Assembly: GCF_023078455.1 (NCBI RefSeq)
Contig: NZ_CP095740.1
Coordinates: 1,042,001-1,106,000 of the forward strand
Origin: Luteibacter aegosomatis
GTDB taxonomy: Bacteria > Pseudomonadota > Gammaproteobacteria > Xanthomonadales > Rhodanobacteraceae
DNA length: 64,000 nucleotides
Direction: 5' to 3'
Part shown: in pieces, positions 18,342-26,485 of the stretch
How the letters are laid out: each line of letters begins with the position of its first letter
How positions within the stretch are numbered: position 1 is the first letter of the stretch
The notes under the pieces: model-generated
What the model was told of the DNA's origin: nothing
The model's database searches: none
Seen by the model: the letters and a program-made list of their open reading frames with translations, nothing else
Translations under genes and position numbers: made by a program

Positions 18342-19238
18342 ATGTCATCCACGCCGGCCATGCAACCCTCCGCGACCGCGTCGCGCGAACGTTCCATCTA
18401 CCGGGACATCGCGGTCGTCACCACGGACATGCCCGGGGATGCGTCCGCGCTCACCGCGGCGGCGGCGCTGGCGCGTCGTTATGGCGCGGAGCTGGAAATC
18501 CTCCAGGTGCTGGCCATGCCGCTGCCGGCCGTGGATGCCTGGGCGCTCATCCCCGATCCCGCCTGCACCTCGCGGTATGCCGACCTGCGTGCGCAGGCCG
18601 CGAGACGCTCGGCCGAATTCCAGCGCCGGTTGCCGTCCCTGGGCGTGGAAGGCCGCGTCCGCACGTTCGAGGCGTTCTACGAGTCGGTGGCCGGCATGGC
18701 GGCGACGGCGGCGCGACGCGCCGACCTCGGCGTGATCGGCCGGCCGCTCGCCTCCTCGGATGCGGCGGCGATCCACGATCGCTTCGCCGCGCTGCTCCTG
18801 GAGTCGGGGCGGCCGGTACTCCTCGTGCCCGGCGACCGTGAGCCGCCGAAGCTGCCGCCCCGGCATGCCCTCGTGGCATGGTCGGACACGCGCGAGGCGG
18901 CCCGTGCCGTCCACGATGCCCTCCCGCTGCTGGAAACGGCCGAGTCGGTGGAGATCCTGATGGTCGACCCGACGGCGAATTTCCTGGAGGACGCGGCCAA
19001 CTTCGGCACGACGCTCTGCGCCCACCTCGAGCGCCATGGCGTCGCGGTGCATGTCGTCAACGAGAAATCGCGGGGCCGGTACATCAGCGGCGTCATCCTC
19101 GACCGGGCCAGCCGCGCGAAGGCGCAACTCATCGTCGCCGGCGGTTATGGGCATACGCGCCTGCGTGAATGGGTCATCGGCGGTACCACGCGCGACCTGT
19201 TCTTCGATTCGCCGGTACCGATCCTCTTTTCGCATTGA
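18342..19238 (+). CDS. Tandem universal stress protein
   Basis: 298 residues, two Usp domains: about 18-165 (degenerate, IGRPLASSDAAAIHDRF) and about 170-298, which keeps the ATP-type loop GGYGHTRLREWVIGGTTRD. ATG 18342 follows GAGG by 6 nt. FNR-like box 1 lies upstream. The RNA-hydrolase gene follows after 49 nt on the same strand and is probably co-transcribed. The role in the stress island is inferred from family and context. Confidence 0.9.
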   Translation: MSSTPAMQPSATASRERSIYRDIAVVTTDMPGDASALTAAAALARRYGAELEILQVLAMPLPAVDAWALIPDPACTSRYADLRAQAARRSAEFQRRLPSLGVEGRVRTFEAFYESVAGMAATAARRADLGVIGRPLASSDAAAIHDRFAALLLESGRPVLLVPGDREPPKLPPRHALVAWSDTREAARAVHDALPLLETAESVEILMVDPTANFLEDAANFGTTLCAHLERHGVAVHVVNEKSRGRYISGVILDRASRAKAQLIVAGGYGHTRLREWVIGGTTRDLFFDSPVPILFSH

Positions 19239-19287
19239 GCGATCGGGTCCCTCGCGCGTCGACATCCACCGGCCGGAGCGCCGCTCC

Positions 19288-20670
19288 ATGATCGTCTATA
19301 CCTGTCACGGCGCGGCCCTCGGCGTCACCGGGTCGTGCCACCTGGTCGAGTGCGGCGAAAGCCGCGTACTCGTCGACTGCGGGCTGTTCCAGGGATCCCG
19401 CGACGCGGTGAAAGCCAACCTTCGCGACTTCGGTTTCGAGCCACGGTCGATCGACGCCGTGCTGCTCACGCATGCGCACCTGGATCACTGCGGCCGTTTG
19501 CCCAAGCTGGTTCGCGACGGATTCGCCGGGCCGATCGTCTGCACGGCGGCGACGCGGGATCTCGCGCGCATCGTCCTGCTCGACGCCGCCCAGTTGCAGG
19601 AAGAGGACGTCCGGCGCGCGCGCCGGCGCGGCGTGGCCGATGCCATGCCGCTATCCACCGTGGACGACGCATTCCGCGCCATGGAGTCGTTCAACCGGTC
19701 TGCTGCGTACGACGCGCCGATGGACGTCGCGCCAGGGGTGAGGGTCACCTTCCTCGACGCGGGACACATCCTGGGCTCCGCGTCGCTCCTGCTCGAACTG
19801 GACGACGGCCGCGAACGGCGACGCATGGTGTTTTCCGGCGACGTCGGCCATCGCGGCGCGGGCATCCTCCGCCCGCCGCGTCCCGCGCCGCCGGCGGACG
19901 TGGTGGTCATGGAGACCACTTACGGCGACCGTCCGCATCGCGCGTTCGAGGCGACGCGCGACGAATTCCTCTCTGCCGTCAGGCAGACCCTGGCGGCGGG
20001 CGGCAACGTCGTCATTCCCACCTTCGCCCTCGAGCGCGCGCAGGAGATCCTCTACTGCCTCCACGCCGGCGTACACGACGGCGCGATTCCCGCGAGCATG
20101 ACCGTCTTCCTCGATTCGCCCATGGCGATTTCCGCGACCGACGTCTTCCGGCGCCATCCCGACGGTTTCAGCGAAGGCTTTCGCGATCGCTTGCGCCACG
20201 GCGACCCGTTCGCCGCGCCGCACATGCACTTCACCCGCAGCGTGGAGGAGTCGATGGCGATCAACGCGATCGACGGCGGCGCCGTCATCCTCGCCGGTTC
20301 GGGCATGTGCACGGGAGGGCGCATCCGCCACCACCTGCGCCACAACCTCGAACGCACCCGTTCGTCGGTGGTGTTCGTCGGCTATGCCGCCGAGGGAACG
20401 CCCGCGCGCGCGATCGTCGACGGCTGCAAGAGCCTCCGCATCGGGCGCCGTGACGTTCCGGTTCGTGCGCGCGTCTGGACGATCAACGGATTTTCCGCGC
20501 ACGCGGATGCGCCCGAACTGCTCGCCTGGCTCGGTGACGAACCGCGCCAGCGGGTGTTTCTCGTCCATGGGGAGGCCACCCGTGGCATGGCGGCGATGCG
20601 CCAGACGCTGCAGCGCCGCGGCGTCGCGGCGGTGTGCCCGGGGTACGAAAAGGCCTGTCGCCTCGCCTGA
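19288..20670 (+). CDS. MBL-fold/beta-CASP RNA hydrolase
   Basis: 460 residues. Metallo-beta-lactamase domain with the zinc motif THAHLDHCG (62-67) and DAGHILGSASL, then a beta-CASP insert (PTFALERAQEIL, DSPMAISATDVF) and the C-terminal RNA-specificity motif WTINGFSAHADAPELLAWL. Family members are endo/exoribonucleases related to CPSF-73 and RNase J, but this short bacterial type has no assigned target. ATG 19288 marks the start of the domain. It follows the tandem Usp gene and is convergent with the next one. Such genes recur near Usp genes in stress islands, as I recall. Confidence 0.9.
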   Translation: MIVYTCHGAALGVTGSCHLVECGESRVLVDCGLFQGSRDAVKANLRDFGFEPRSIDAVLLTHAHLDHCGRLPKLVRDGFAGPIVCTAATRDLARIVLLDAAQLQEEDVRRARRRGVADAMPLSTVDDAFRAMESFNRSAAYDAPMDVAPGVRVTFLDAGHILGSASLLLELDDGRERRRMVFSGDVGHRGAGILRPPRPAPPADVVVMETTYGDRPHRAFEATRDEFLSAVRQTLAAGGNVVIPTFALERAQEILYCLHAGVHDGAIPASMTVFLDSPMAISATDVFRRHPDGFSEGFRDRLRHGDPFAAPHMHFTRSVEESMAINAIDGGAVILAGSGMCTGGRIRHHLRHNLERTRSSVVFVGYAAEGTPARAIVDGCKSLRIGRRDVPVRARVWTINGFSAHADAPELLAWLGDEPRQRVFLVHGEATRGMAAMRQTLQRRGVAAVCPGYEKACRLA

Positions 20671-20675
20671 GGCGA

Positions 20676-21554
20676 TCAGTGATGAAGCAGCACGGCGATC
20701 GCGCCGTGCGTGAGCACGTGGCGGGTAGCCCCGCCCAGCAGGCGTTCGCGGAGGCGCGAGTGACCGTAGGCGCCCATGACCAGCAGGTCGGCCTTGAAGC
20801 GCCGGCTCCTGTCGAGCAGCACGGCACCGGCGGCCGACGCCGTGGTGTCCACGCGCTTGCGCGTCGCATCGATGCCGTGCCGGGCGAGAAACGCCATCGG
20901 GTCGAAAACCGGAAGGGAGTTCCGGCGTTTGCGCGTCGCGCCGTCGAGTAGCAGCACGTCCTTGGCCGCGGCGAGCAAGGGAAGGCCCGCCCGAATCGCG
21001 CGCGTGGCGGCGTCGCTCCCGTCCCAGCCGACGACCACGCGGTCGAAGACGGCATTGGGCGCGCAGACCGTCGGCAGCACGAGACAGGGAGTGCCCATCC
21101 CGAGCAGCAGTTCGTCGAATCCGTCCAGGGACGCGCCGCCGTCGGCGGGCTTCTGCACGACGACCAGGTCGTGCCAGGCCGCGAGCGACCGCAGGCCGTG
21201 CGCCACGTCGACGTCGATGGCGGCCCAACTGCTGTGGTGCGCCCCGGTCATGCGGGCCATTCGCACGAAGCCATCGCCATCCCCGCCCGGCGCCATGTCA
21301 CGCGAATGATCGATCACCGCCGCCGGGCCCGGCGGTGGGACCGTCGGTTCCTGGAGGTTTCGGGTGCCGCGCAGGAAGGCGGCCGGAAGCGCGCAGCCGG
21401 TGACGGCGCCTTGGGCGCGCGCCGCGAGGCGCTGGCCGACGTACGAAGCTGCGTCGCGCTGCGAACCGACGATGACGATGACGTCGCCGATCGCCGGAAG
21501 ACAGGTCTGCATCGTCGGCGAGGAGGTATCGGCGGGAGTGGGCGAAATGGACAT
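20676..21554 (-). CDS. Tandem universal stress protein
   Basis: 292 residues. The first half (about 22-160) is a degenerate Usp domain; the second (about 167-292, FDRVVVGWDGSDAATRAI) is complete with the loop MGAYGHSRLRERLLGGATRHV. It is the last gene of a minus-strand group after the single-domain usp at 21574 (19-nt gap). No promoter-like box lies in that gap, so both are presumably driven by box 2. It ends 6 nt from the stop of the beta-CASP gene. Confidence 0.9.
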   Translation of the reverse strand: MSISPTPADTSSPTMQTCLPAIGDVIVIVGSQRDAASYVGQRLAARAQGAVTGCALPAAFLRGTRNLQEPTVPPPGPAAVIDHSRDMAPGGDGDGFVRMARMTGAHHSSWAAIDVDVAHGLRSLAAWHDLVVVQKPADGGASLDGFDELLLGMGTPCLVLPTVCAPNAVFDRVVVGWDGSDAATRAIRAGLPLLAAAKDVLLLDGATRKRRNSLPVFDPMAFLARHGIDATRKRVDTTASAAGAVLLDRSRRFKADLLVMGAYGHSRLRERLLGGATRHVLTHGAIAVLLHH

Positions 21555-21573
21555 GTCGTACTCCGGTGGCCGA

Positions 21574-22026
21574 TCAGTTGGGATTGGGCGTTCGACAGAC
21601 CAGCACCGGCAGTTGGGTGGTCAGGAGGATCTTCTGCGTTTCGCTTCCCAGCAACAGGCGTTGCAGGCCGCGCCTGCCGTGCGAACCGACGACGATGAGG
21701 TCGCAATGGCGCGCCTTGGCGGCTTCCTCGATCGTGCAGTGGACGGGTGCGCCGATCTCGTAGAGCGTATGGCAACGCACGCCGGCCGCCGAGGCGGTCT
21801 GTTCCACGTCCTGCAGGTAGCGTCCCGCCATTTCGCGGGCGTCGTCGAGGTAGATCGTTTCGCTCGACGGAATCATCATTTCGCCGTATGTGGTCGGCCG
21901 GAACGGCTCGATGACGTGGATGCCGGTGAGCGTCGCGCCGCAGATCTTCGCCAGTTCGACGGCGGTGCGCGTCGCGATGGTGGCCACGGACGAACCGTCC
22001 GTGGCGATGAGGATGTGCTTGAACAT
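21574..22026 (-). CDS. Universal stress protein (single domain)
   Basis: 150 residues, a canonical Usp: FKHILIATDGSSVATIATRTAVELA at the N-terminus and the full ATP-binding loop VGSHGRRGLQRLLLGSETQKIL near 113-131. It has an extended middle segment (FRPTTYGEMMIPSSETIY). GAGGATTCCTC precedes the ATG. FNR-like box 2 is centred 58 nt upstream and is followed 22 nt later by CATGAT, a possible -10. Confidence 0.93.
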   Translation of the reverse strand: MFKHILIATDGSSVATIATRTAVELAKICGATLTGIHVIEPFRPTTYGEMMIPSSETIYLDDAREMAGRYLQDVEQTASAAGVRCHTLYEIGAPVHCTIEEAAKARHCDLIVVGSHGRRGLQRLLLGSETQKILLTTQLPVLVCRTPNPN

Positions 22027-22077
22027 GAGGAATCCTCCAGTGCCGGTCCATCATGGCCGGCGCGCGGTGCGCGCCCA

Positions 22078-22091
22078 TTGACCTGGGTCAA
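22078..22091 (-). promoter_or_regulatory. FNR/FixK-type box 2
   Basis: TTGAC-CTGG-GTCAA, a perfect palindrome in its half-sites, 58 nt (centre) upstream of the usp start at 22026. On the minus strand CATGAT follows after exactly 22 nt, the class II spacing. Confidence 0.8.
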
Positions 22092-22098
22092 GCGCGGA

Positions 22099-22521
22099 TC
22101 AACGCACCACGACGATGGGTATCCGGGAGTTGGCCAAGACCTTCAACACCACCGAACCGAGGAACATGCTGCCGACCGCGCCCCTGCCGTGCGAGCCCAT
22201 CGCGATCAGGTCGAAGCGCCCCTTGCGCGCGACCTGCACGATGTCCTCGGCCGGATCGCCCACGTGCATCGACTCCTCGTGTAGGCGACCCTCCCGGGCC
22301 AGGATCCTGCGCGCCGGCCGCAGGGCCCGGGCGCCGTTATGGGCGTGGAACTGCGCCATGGCGACGGGATCGAGAAAGCCGCTCACGTGCGCGCTGAGCG
22401 GCACGTCGACGTGCAACAGGTGCAACGAGGGTTCGTTTTCCGAGTGCGGCCATTGGCGAACGACGAAACGAAGGGCTCGCAGGCTATGCGCACTCCCGTC
22501 GACGGGAATCAGGATCTTCAT
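22099..22521 (-). CDS. Universal stress protein (single domain)
   Basis: 140 residues, a canonical Usp: MKILIPVDGSAHSLRALRFV and the loop MGSHGRGAVGSMFLGSVVLKVL. It has its own ribosome-binding site (GGAGA, 7-nt spacer) and its start lies 38 nt inside the 3' end of the P-type ATPase gene, so translation is probably coupled. It would be transcribed from box 3 upstream of the ATPase. It ends 8 nt before box 2. Confidence 0.93.
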   Translation of the reverse strand: MKILIPVDGSAHSLRALRFVVRQWPHSENEPSLHLLHVDVPLSAHVSGFLDPVAMAQFHAHNGARALRPARRILAREGRLHEESMHVGDPAEDIVQVARKGRFDLIAMGSHGRGAVGSMFLGSVVLKVLANSRIPIVVVR

Positions 22522-25084
22522 GGATCGGTCTCCTTTGCATCAGGAACGAGCGGGACGTGGTATGCGGGGAGTGGGCGTCGATCCGGTGGGGGTGTCGTGA
22601 TGCCCATCGGTGGGACACCATCGATACGAGTGCCAGCCAGGCACTCCCGGCGAGCGTGCAGCCCGCCACGACGATCGGCGTGGTCGGCACGGGGGCCTCG
22701 AAGCCGAGCAGCGATCGCACCGGCGCCAGGAACGTCGCCGCGGCGCCGATGACCAGCGTGGCCGCGACGACGGCCGCCAGCCATGGCGCCATCCGGCGAT
22801 ACCGGCCACGGCTGCCGGCCAGGACGAGCAGGAGGGTCGTCGCCAGGAGCGAGAGGAACGTGGACAGCCCGGCGGTCGCGAACGACAGCCCATGGGCGAG
22901 CGACCAGGCGTGGCCGCCGACCAGGATGGCGCCCATGCCGGTTCCCTGGATGAGGCCGACGGCGAGGTTGGCGACGGCAAAGGGCGACTCGCTCGCGCAC
23001 CTCGGCGGGCGGCGCATCACGCCGTCGTCTTCGGGCATGGCCTCGAACACCAGCGAACACGACGGGTCGATGATCATTTCCAGCAGGGCGATCTGCACGG
23101 GCAGCAACAACGGCGGCCATCCCATGGCCAGCGGTGCCACGGCGAGGCAGACCACGGGAACATGCACGGCGGCGATGAATCGCATCGAGCGCCGGATGTT
23201 GTCGTAGACGCGGCGCCCCAGCCGTATGGCGGCCACCAGCGAAGCGAAGCGGTCGTTCAGCAGCACCAGGTCGGCCGCTTCGCGCGCCACGTCGGTGCCC
23301 CGGACGCCCATGGCGACGCCGACGTCCGCGCTGCGCAGCGCGGGTGCGTCGTTCACGCCGTCGCCGGTCATGCCGATCACGTCGCCGTGCCGTCGGAAGG
23401 CGTGCACCAATCGCAGCTTCTGCATGGGATGAACGCGCGCGTAGATGTCCGTCTCGGCGACGCGACGCGCGAGTTCGTCGTCGTCCACGGCGTCGATGTC
23501 CGCGCCCGTCAGCACGTGAGCGCACGACAGGCCCGCTTGCCGGGCGATCGACACCGCCGTGGCCGGATGATCCCCGGTGAGCATGACCACGCGTATGCCC
23601 GCGGCGAAGCACTCGGCGACGGCCGCGTGCACCCCGGCGCGCAGCGGATCGGCGAGGGCGACCAGGCCGAGCAGTTCGTGGCGTCGCTCGGCGGGGGAGC
23701 GCAACACGGTACCGGCGGGTAACGTCGCGCGGGCCACCGCGAGCACGCGAAGACCCTTGGCAGCCAGGGTCGCCGCCTGCGCGCTCCATCGTGCAAGGGC
23801 CTCCGGCGGGATATCGCACAGGGCGAACACCGCTTCGGGCGCGCCCTTGGTGGCCATGTGCCAACGCCCCTCGTCGCCCGATGCGTACACGCGCGACACG
23901 AACGACCGGCCGTCGCCGATGGGGAAGGTCGCCACCGGCGCGGCGGCGCATTCGGGAGGCAGGCCGTCGGCCCGTCGCCGCGTGTGGGCAACGATCGCGA
24001 TGTCGGTGGGATCGATGGATCGTGGGTCGCATGCGGTCGCGGCGGTGCAGGCCAGCCGATCGAGCGCGTCGTCGACGGGTGAGGTCGCGTCCTGCACGCG
24101 GCCGGGAGCGTCGCAGAGCATCGCCATGGCCATCCTGTTCTGCGTCAGCGTTCCCGTCTTGTCGACGGCCAGGAGGGAGATGGCGCCCATCGTTTCGACG
24201 GCGGCGAGTCGGCGCGCGAGCACGCCACGGCGTGCGATGCGGCGTGCGCCGAGCGCGTAGAACACCGCGAGCACGACGGGAATCTCTTCCGGCAGGATGG
24301 CCATGGCCAGGGCGATGCTCGCCAGGGTGGACTGGATGAGGCTTCGTCCCGACCACCAGTTCGCCGCGCCCACGCCCAGGGCGAGAAGCACGGCGGCGAT
24401 GGCGAAGAAGCGGACCAGGCGCCTGGCGGCACGTTGCAGGGGGGAGGGCGATACCTGTTGCCCGGCCAGCGCCCTGCCGATGTCGCCGAAGGCGGTGCGT
24501 CCGCCGGTGGCCGTCACCCGCGCGCGCGCGACGCCGCCGACGACCAGGGTACCGGCGCGAACGGGATCGGTGGGCGGCCGAAGCCCCGGCCCATGTTCGA
24601 CCGGCACCGATTCGCCCGTGAGCAGCGACTCGTCGATCATGAGGGTGCCTTCGACCAGCAGGCCGTCGGCGGGAATGCGGTCGCCCTCCCTCAGCACCAG
24701 CACGTCGCCCACGACGACCTCCGTGGCCGCCACGCGACGTTCGGTGCCGGAGCGGATCACGTGGGCGACCGGCGTCGCCAGGTCGCGCAACGCGGCGAGC
24801 GCTTCCCTTGCCCGCCACTCCTGGACGATCGTGATGGCGACCACGATCGCGACCGACACGCCGAGGAACACCGCTTCGGCCCGGTCGCCCAACCCTGCGT
24901 AGATCGCGGCGGCGGCGATGAGCATGAGGAACATCGGTTCGGCCAGCACGCCCCAGATCACGTGCAGCCAGCGATGCGTTTCCCCGCCGGGCAGCACGTT
25001 GGCGCCGTCGCGAAGCAGGCGACGGGCGGCTTCGTCGTCGTCGAGACCGCGCATCGCATCCGTCGAAGGTGGCGTACTGCTCAT
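22484..25084 (-). CDS. Cation-transporting P-type ATPase
   Basis: 866 residues, PMA1/SERCA-like P-type ATPase. Motifs in order: actuator TGES (156-159), helix M4 PEEIPVVL (265-272), phosphorylation site DKTGTLT with D308, and the hinge GDGVNDAPAL. The N-terminal cation-ATPase domain begins at about 12. M4 PEEIP suggests a Ca2+, Mg2+ or H+ pump rather than a heavy-metal P1B type; no CPC and no metal-binding N-terminal domain. The final 20 or so residues read into the usp gene downstream. GAGG precedes the ATG and FNR-like box 3 lies 66 nt upstream. Exact ion unknown. Confidence 0.92.
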   Translation of the reverse strand: MSSTPPSTDAMRGLDDDEAARRLLRDGANVLPGGETHRWLHVIWGVLAEPMFLMLIAAAAIYAGLGDRAEAVFLGVSVAIVVAITIVQEWRAREALAALRDLATPVAHVIRSGTERRVAATEVVVGDVLVLREGDRIPADGLLVEGTLMIDESLLTGESVPVEHGPGLRPPTDPVRAGTLVVGGVARARVTATGGRTAFGDIGRALAGQQVSPSPLQRAARRLVRFFAIAAVLLALGVGAANWWSGRSLIQSTLASIALAMAILPEEIPVVLAVFYALGARRIARRGVLARRLAAVETMGAISLLAVDKTGTLTQNRMAMAMLCDAPGRVQDATSPVDDALDRLACTAATACDPRSIDPTDIAIVAHTRRRADGLPPECAAAPVATFPIGDGRSFVSRVYASGDEGRWHMATKGAPEAVFALCDIPPEALARWSAQAATLAAKGLRVLAVARATLPAGTVLRSPAERRHELLGLVALADPLRAGVHAAVAECFAAGIRVVMLTGDHPATAVSIARQAGLSCAHVLTGADIDAVDDDELARRVAETDIYARVHPMQKLRLVHAFRRHGDVIGMTGDGVNDAPALRSADVGVAMGVRGTDVAREAADLVLLNDRFASLVAAIRLGRRVYDNIRRSMRFIAAVHVPVVCLAVAPLAMGWPPLLLPVQIALLEMIIDPSCSLVFEAMPEDDGVMRRPPRCASESPFAVANLAVGLIQGTGMGAILVGGHAWSLAHGLSFATAGLSTFLSLLATTLLLVLAGSRGRYRRMAPWLAAVVAATLVIGAAATFLAPVRSLLGFEAPVPTTPIVVAGCTLAGSAWLALVSMVSHRWASRHPHRIDAHSPHTTSRSFLMQRRPIHEDPDSRRRECA

Positions 25085-25143
25085 GGCGTGGCCTCGCGCG
25101 GGACGATATCGATGCCATCCTCGCGTGTCCCTCCCGCGAGGGC

Positions 25144-25157
25144 TTGATCTGGGTCAA
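25144..25157 (-). promoter_or_regulatory. FNR/FixK-type box 3
   Basis: TTGAT-CTGG-GTCAA, centred 66 nt upstream of the P-type ATPase start codon. On the minus strand GAGGAT begins 21 nt beyond the box, a weak -10 candidate. Confidence 0.78.
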
Positions 25158-25176
25158 TCGTCCGGAGGCGTACGCG

Positions 25177-25572
25177 TCAGGGACAGACCAGCACGTCGGT
25201 GGACGTTTGCCTCTCGCGCACGTGCGCGATCGGTCCGTCGTCGTCGACCGAGGGCACGATCACCAGATCGCTCGCGTAACGCGTGGTGAGCTCGGCGATC
25301 ATGCCGTCGCTTTCGTATCCGAAGGCGAACCGGCAAGCGCAGTCGACGCCGAGGCGTACCGCCACGCGACGTGTCCTGGCGAAGAGAAGGTCGCCTCGCG
25401 TGACGCCTTCGCGCGACGACGGGGGCGATTGCGCGCGGGCATCGCGCAGCCGGCGCACCACGTAGACCAGGGTGACGCGCGAGCCGAGGCAACGGCCCAG
25501 CCGCAGCGCCATGAGAACGGCGCGGAAGGCCTTGGGCCGGTCATCGACGACGACGAGGAGGTGTCGGAACAA
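25177..25572 (-). CDS. Divergent universal-stress-protein-like protein
   Basis: 131 residues with Usp topology: FRHLLVVVDDRPKAFRAVLMALRLG at the start and DLVIVPSVDDDGPIAHV where the nucleotide loop would be, but the glycines are missing, so ATP binding is unlikely. It starts at TTG 25572, with GGAG 9 nt upstream. Cysteines in DCACRF form a possible redox pair. It is divergent from the Crp/Fnr regulator; FNR-like box 4 is centred 67 nt upstream. The Usp assignment rests on fold pattern and neighbours. Confidence 0.75.
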   Translation of the reverse strand: MFRHLLVVVDDRPKAFRAVLMALRLGRCLGSRVTLVYVVRRLRDARAQSPPSSREGVTRGDLLFARTRRVAVRLGVDCACRFAFGYESDGMIAELTTRYASDLVIVPSVDDDGPIAHVRERQTSTDVLVCP

Positions 25573-25632
25573 GGGAGCCGGCTCCGGCAGTGGGTCCAGG
25601 CCACATGAGTAGGCGAAACGAACGGCACGGCA

Positions 25633-25646
25633 TTGACGGCCGTCAA
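25633..25646 (-). promoter_or_regulatory. FNR/FixK-type box 4 (between usp-like gene and the regulator)
   Basis: TTGAC-GGCC-GTCAA, a perfect 14-bp palindrome. It is 67 nt upstream of the TTG at 25572 and 135 nt upstream of the Crp/Fnr ATG, so it could activate the former and autoregulate the latter. Confidence 0.78.
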
Positions 25647-25678
25647 CTGGTGTATGTGTTTCTGCGTCTCGCCCGCAT

Positions 25679-25708
25679 CGTTACACACCGTTACACGCCG
25701 TCACGTGG
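25679..25708. repeat. Three 10-bp direct repeats upstream of the Crp/Fnr gene
   Basis: CGTTACACAC, CGTTACACGC and CGTCACGTGG follow one another without a gap, 67 nt before the regulator's ATG. The 10-bp period puts all copies on the same DNA face, as in operators bound cooperatively. The third copy matches at only 6 of 10. Confidence 0.5.
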
Positions 25709-25774
25709 CTGTCGACGTCCGTGGCGACCGGGCGCCTATGCTTTCCTCGCACGGTCATGGCGAGGGAGAGTGGC

Positions 25775-26485
25775 ATGAACAGCACGTTGCATTCGTTTGC
25801 GAACGCATCGTTCGCGCCGCAAGGCGCGCCGGCGCTGCCGGCCGTCGACATCGAGGCGTTGCGCGAGGCCTTGCCCATCGTGCGACGCAAGCATGCGGCG
25901 GGACATCACCTGTATCGCTCGGGGCAGCCGTTCCGCGCCATCCATCTCGTGCACGCGGGCTCGTACAAGGTGAGCGACCTCGCCGAGGACGGCCGGGAAA
26001 AGGTGTCCGCGTTCAAGATGCGCGGCGAATTGCTGGGCGTGGAATCGATCGGGCTGGGCACGTACGCGTGCGACGCGGTGGCGCTGGAAGATAGCGAGAC
26101 CTGGGAATTGCCCTATCCGGCCGTGCTGAAGGCGGCGGCGACCCTTCCCGGCCTGCAGGAACAGATCCACGCCGCCCTGGCCGCGGAGATCCGCCGCGAC
26201 CGTTCGTGGATGCTTCTGTTGGGCACGCTGGCGGCCGAGCCTCGCGTGGCCGCGTTCCTCATCGACGTGGCCGCCCGGCATGCCCGGCTGGGCTACAGCG
26301 CACGGCATTTCATCCTGAAGATGAGCCGCCTGGACATGGCCAGCTTCCTGGCGCTCAAGCACGAGACCGTCAGCCGAGTGCTCGGCCACCTAGCCGACAG
26401 GCATTACATCGACGTGCGCCGCCGCGAAGTGCGCCTGCTCGACGTCGACGGGCTTCGCTCCATGGCGTGCGCGGAAGCCGCGTGA
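25775..26485 (+). CDS. Crp/Fnr-family regulator without Fe-S cysteines (FixK/Dnr-like)
   Basis: 236 residues. Cyclic-nucleotide-binding-like domain about 35-125 (YRSGQPFRAIHLVHAGSYKV), dimer helix about 128-150, and a winged helix about 160-225. The recognition helix has E197, S200 and R201 in LKHETVSRVLG, the FNR pattern that reads TTGAT. The N-terminal cysteines that hold the 4Fe-4S cluster of FNR/Anr are absent; only C99 and C232 exist, so oxygen is not sensed in the FNR way. FixK (no ligand) and Dnr (haem/NO) are better models. GAGGGAGAG precedes the ATG. It abuts the histidine kinase end to end and is the likely reader of the six boxes. Confidence 0.9.
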   Translation: MNSTLHSFANASFAPQGAPALPAVDIEALREALPIVRRKHAAGHHLYRSGQPFRAIHLVHAGSYKVSDLAEDGREKVSAFKMRGELLGVESIGLGTYACDAVALEDSETWELPYPAVLKAAATLPGLQEQIHAALAAEIRRDRSWMLLLGTLAAEPRVAAFLIDVAARHARLGYSARHFILKMSRLDMASFLALKHETVSRVLGHLADRHYIDVRRREVRLLDVDGLRSMACAEAA

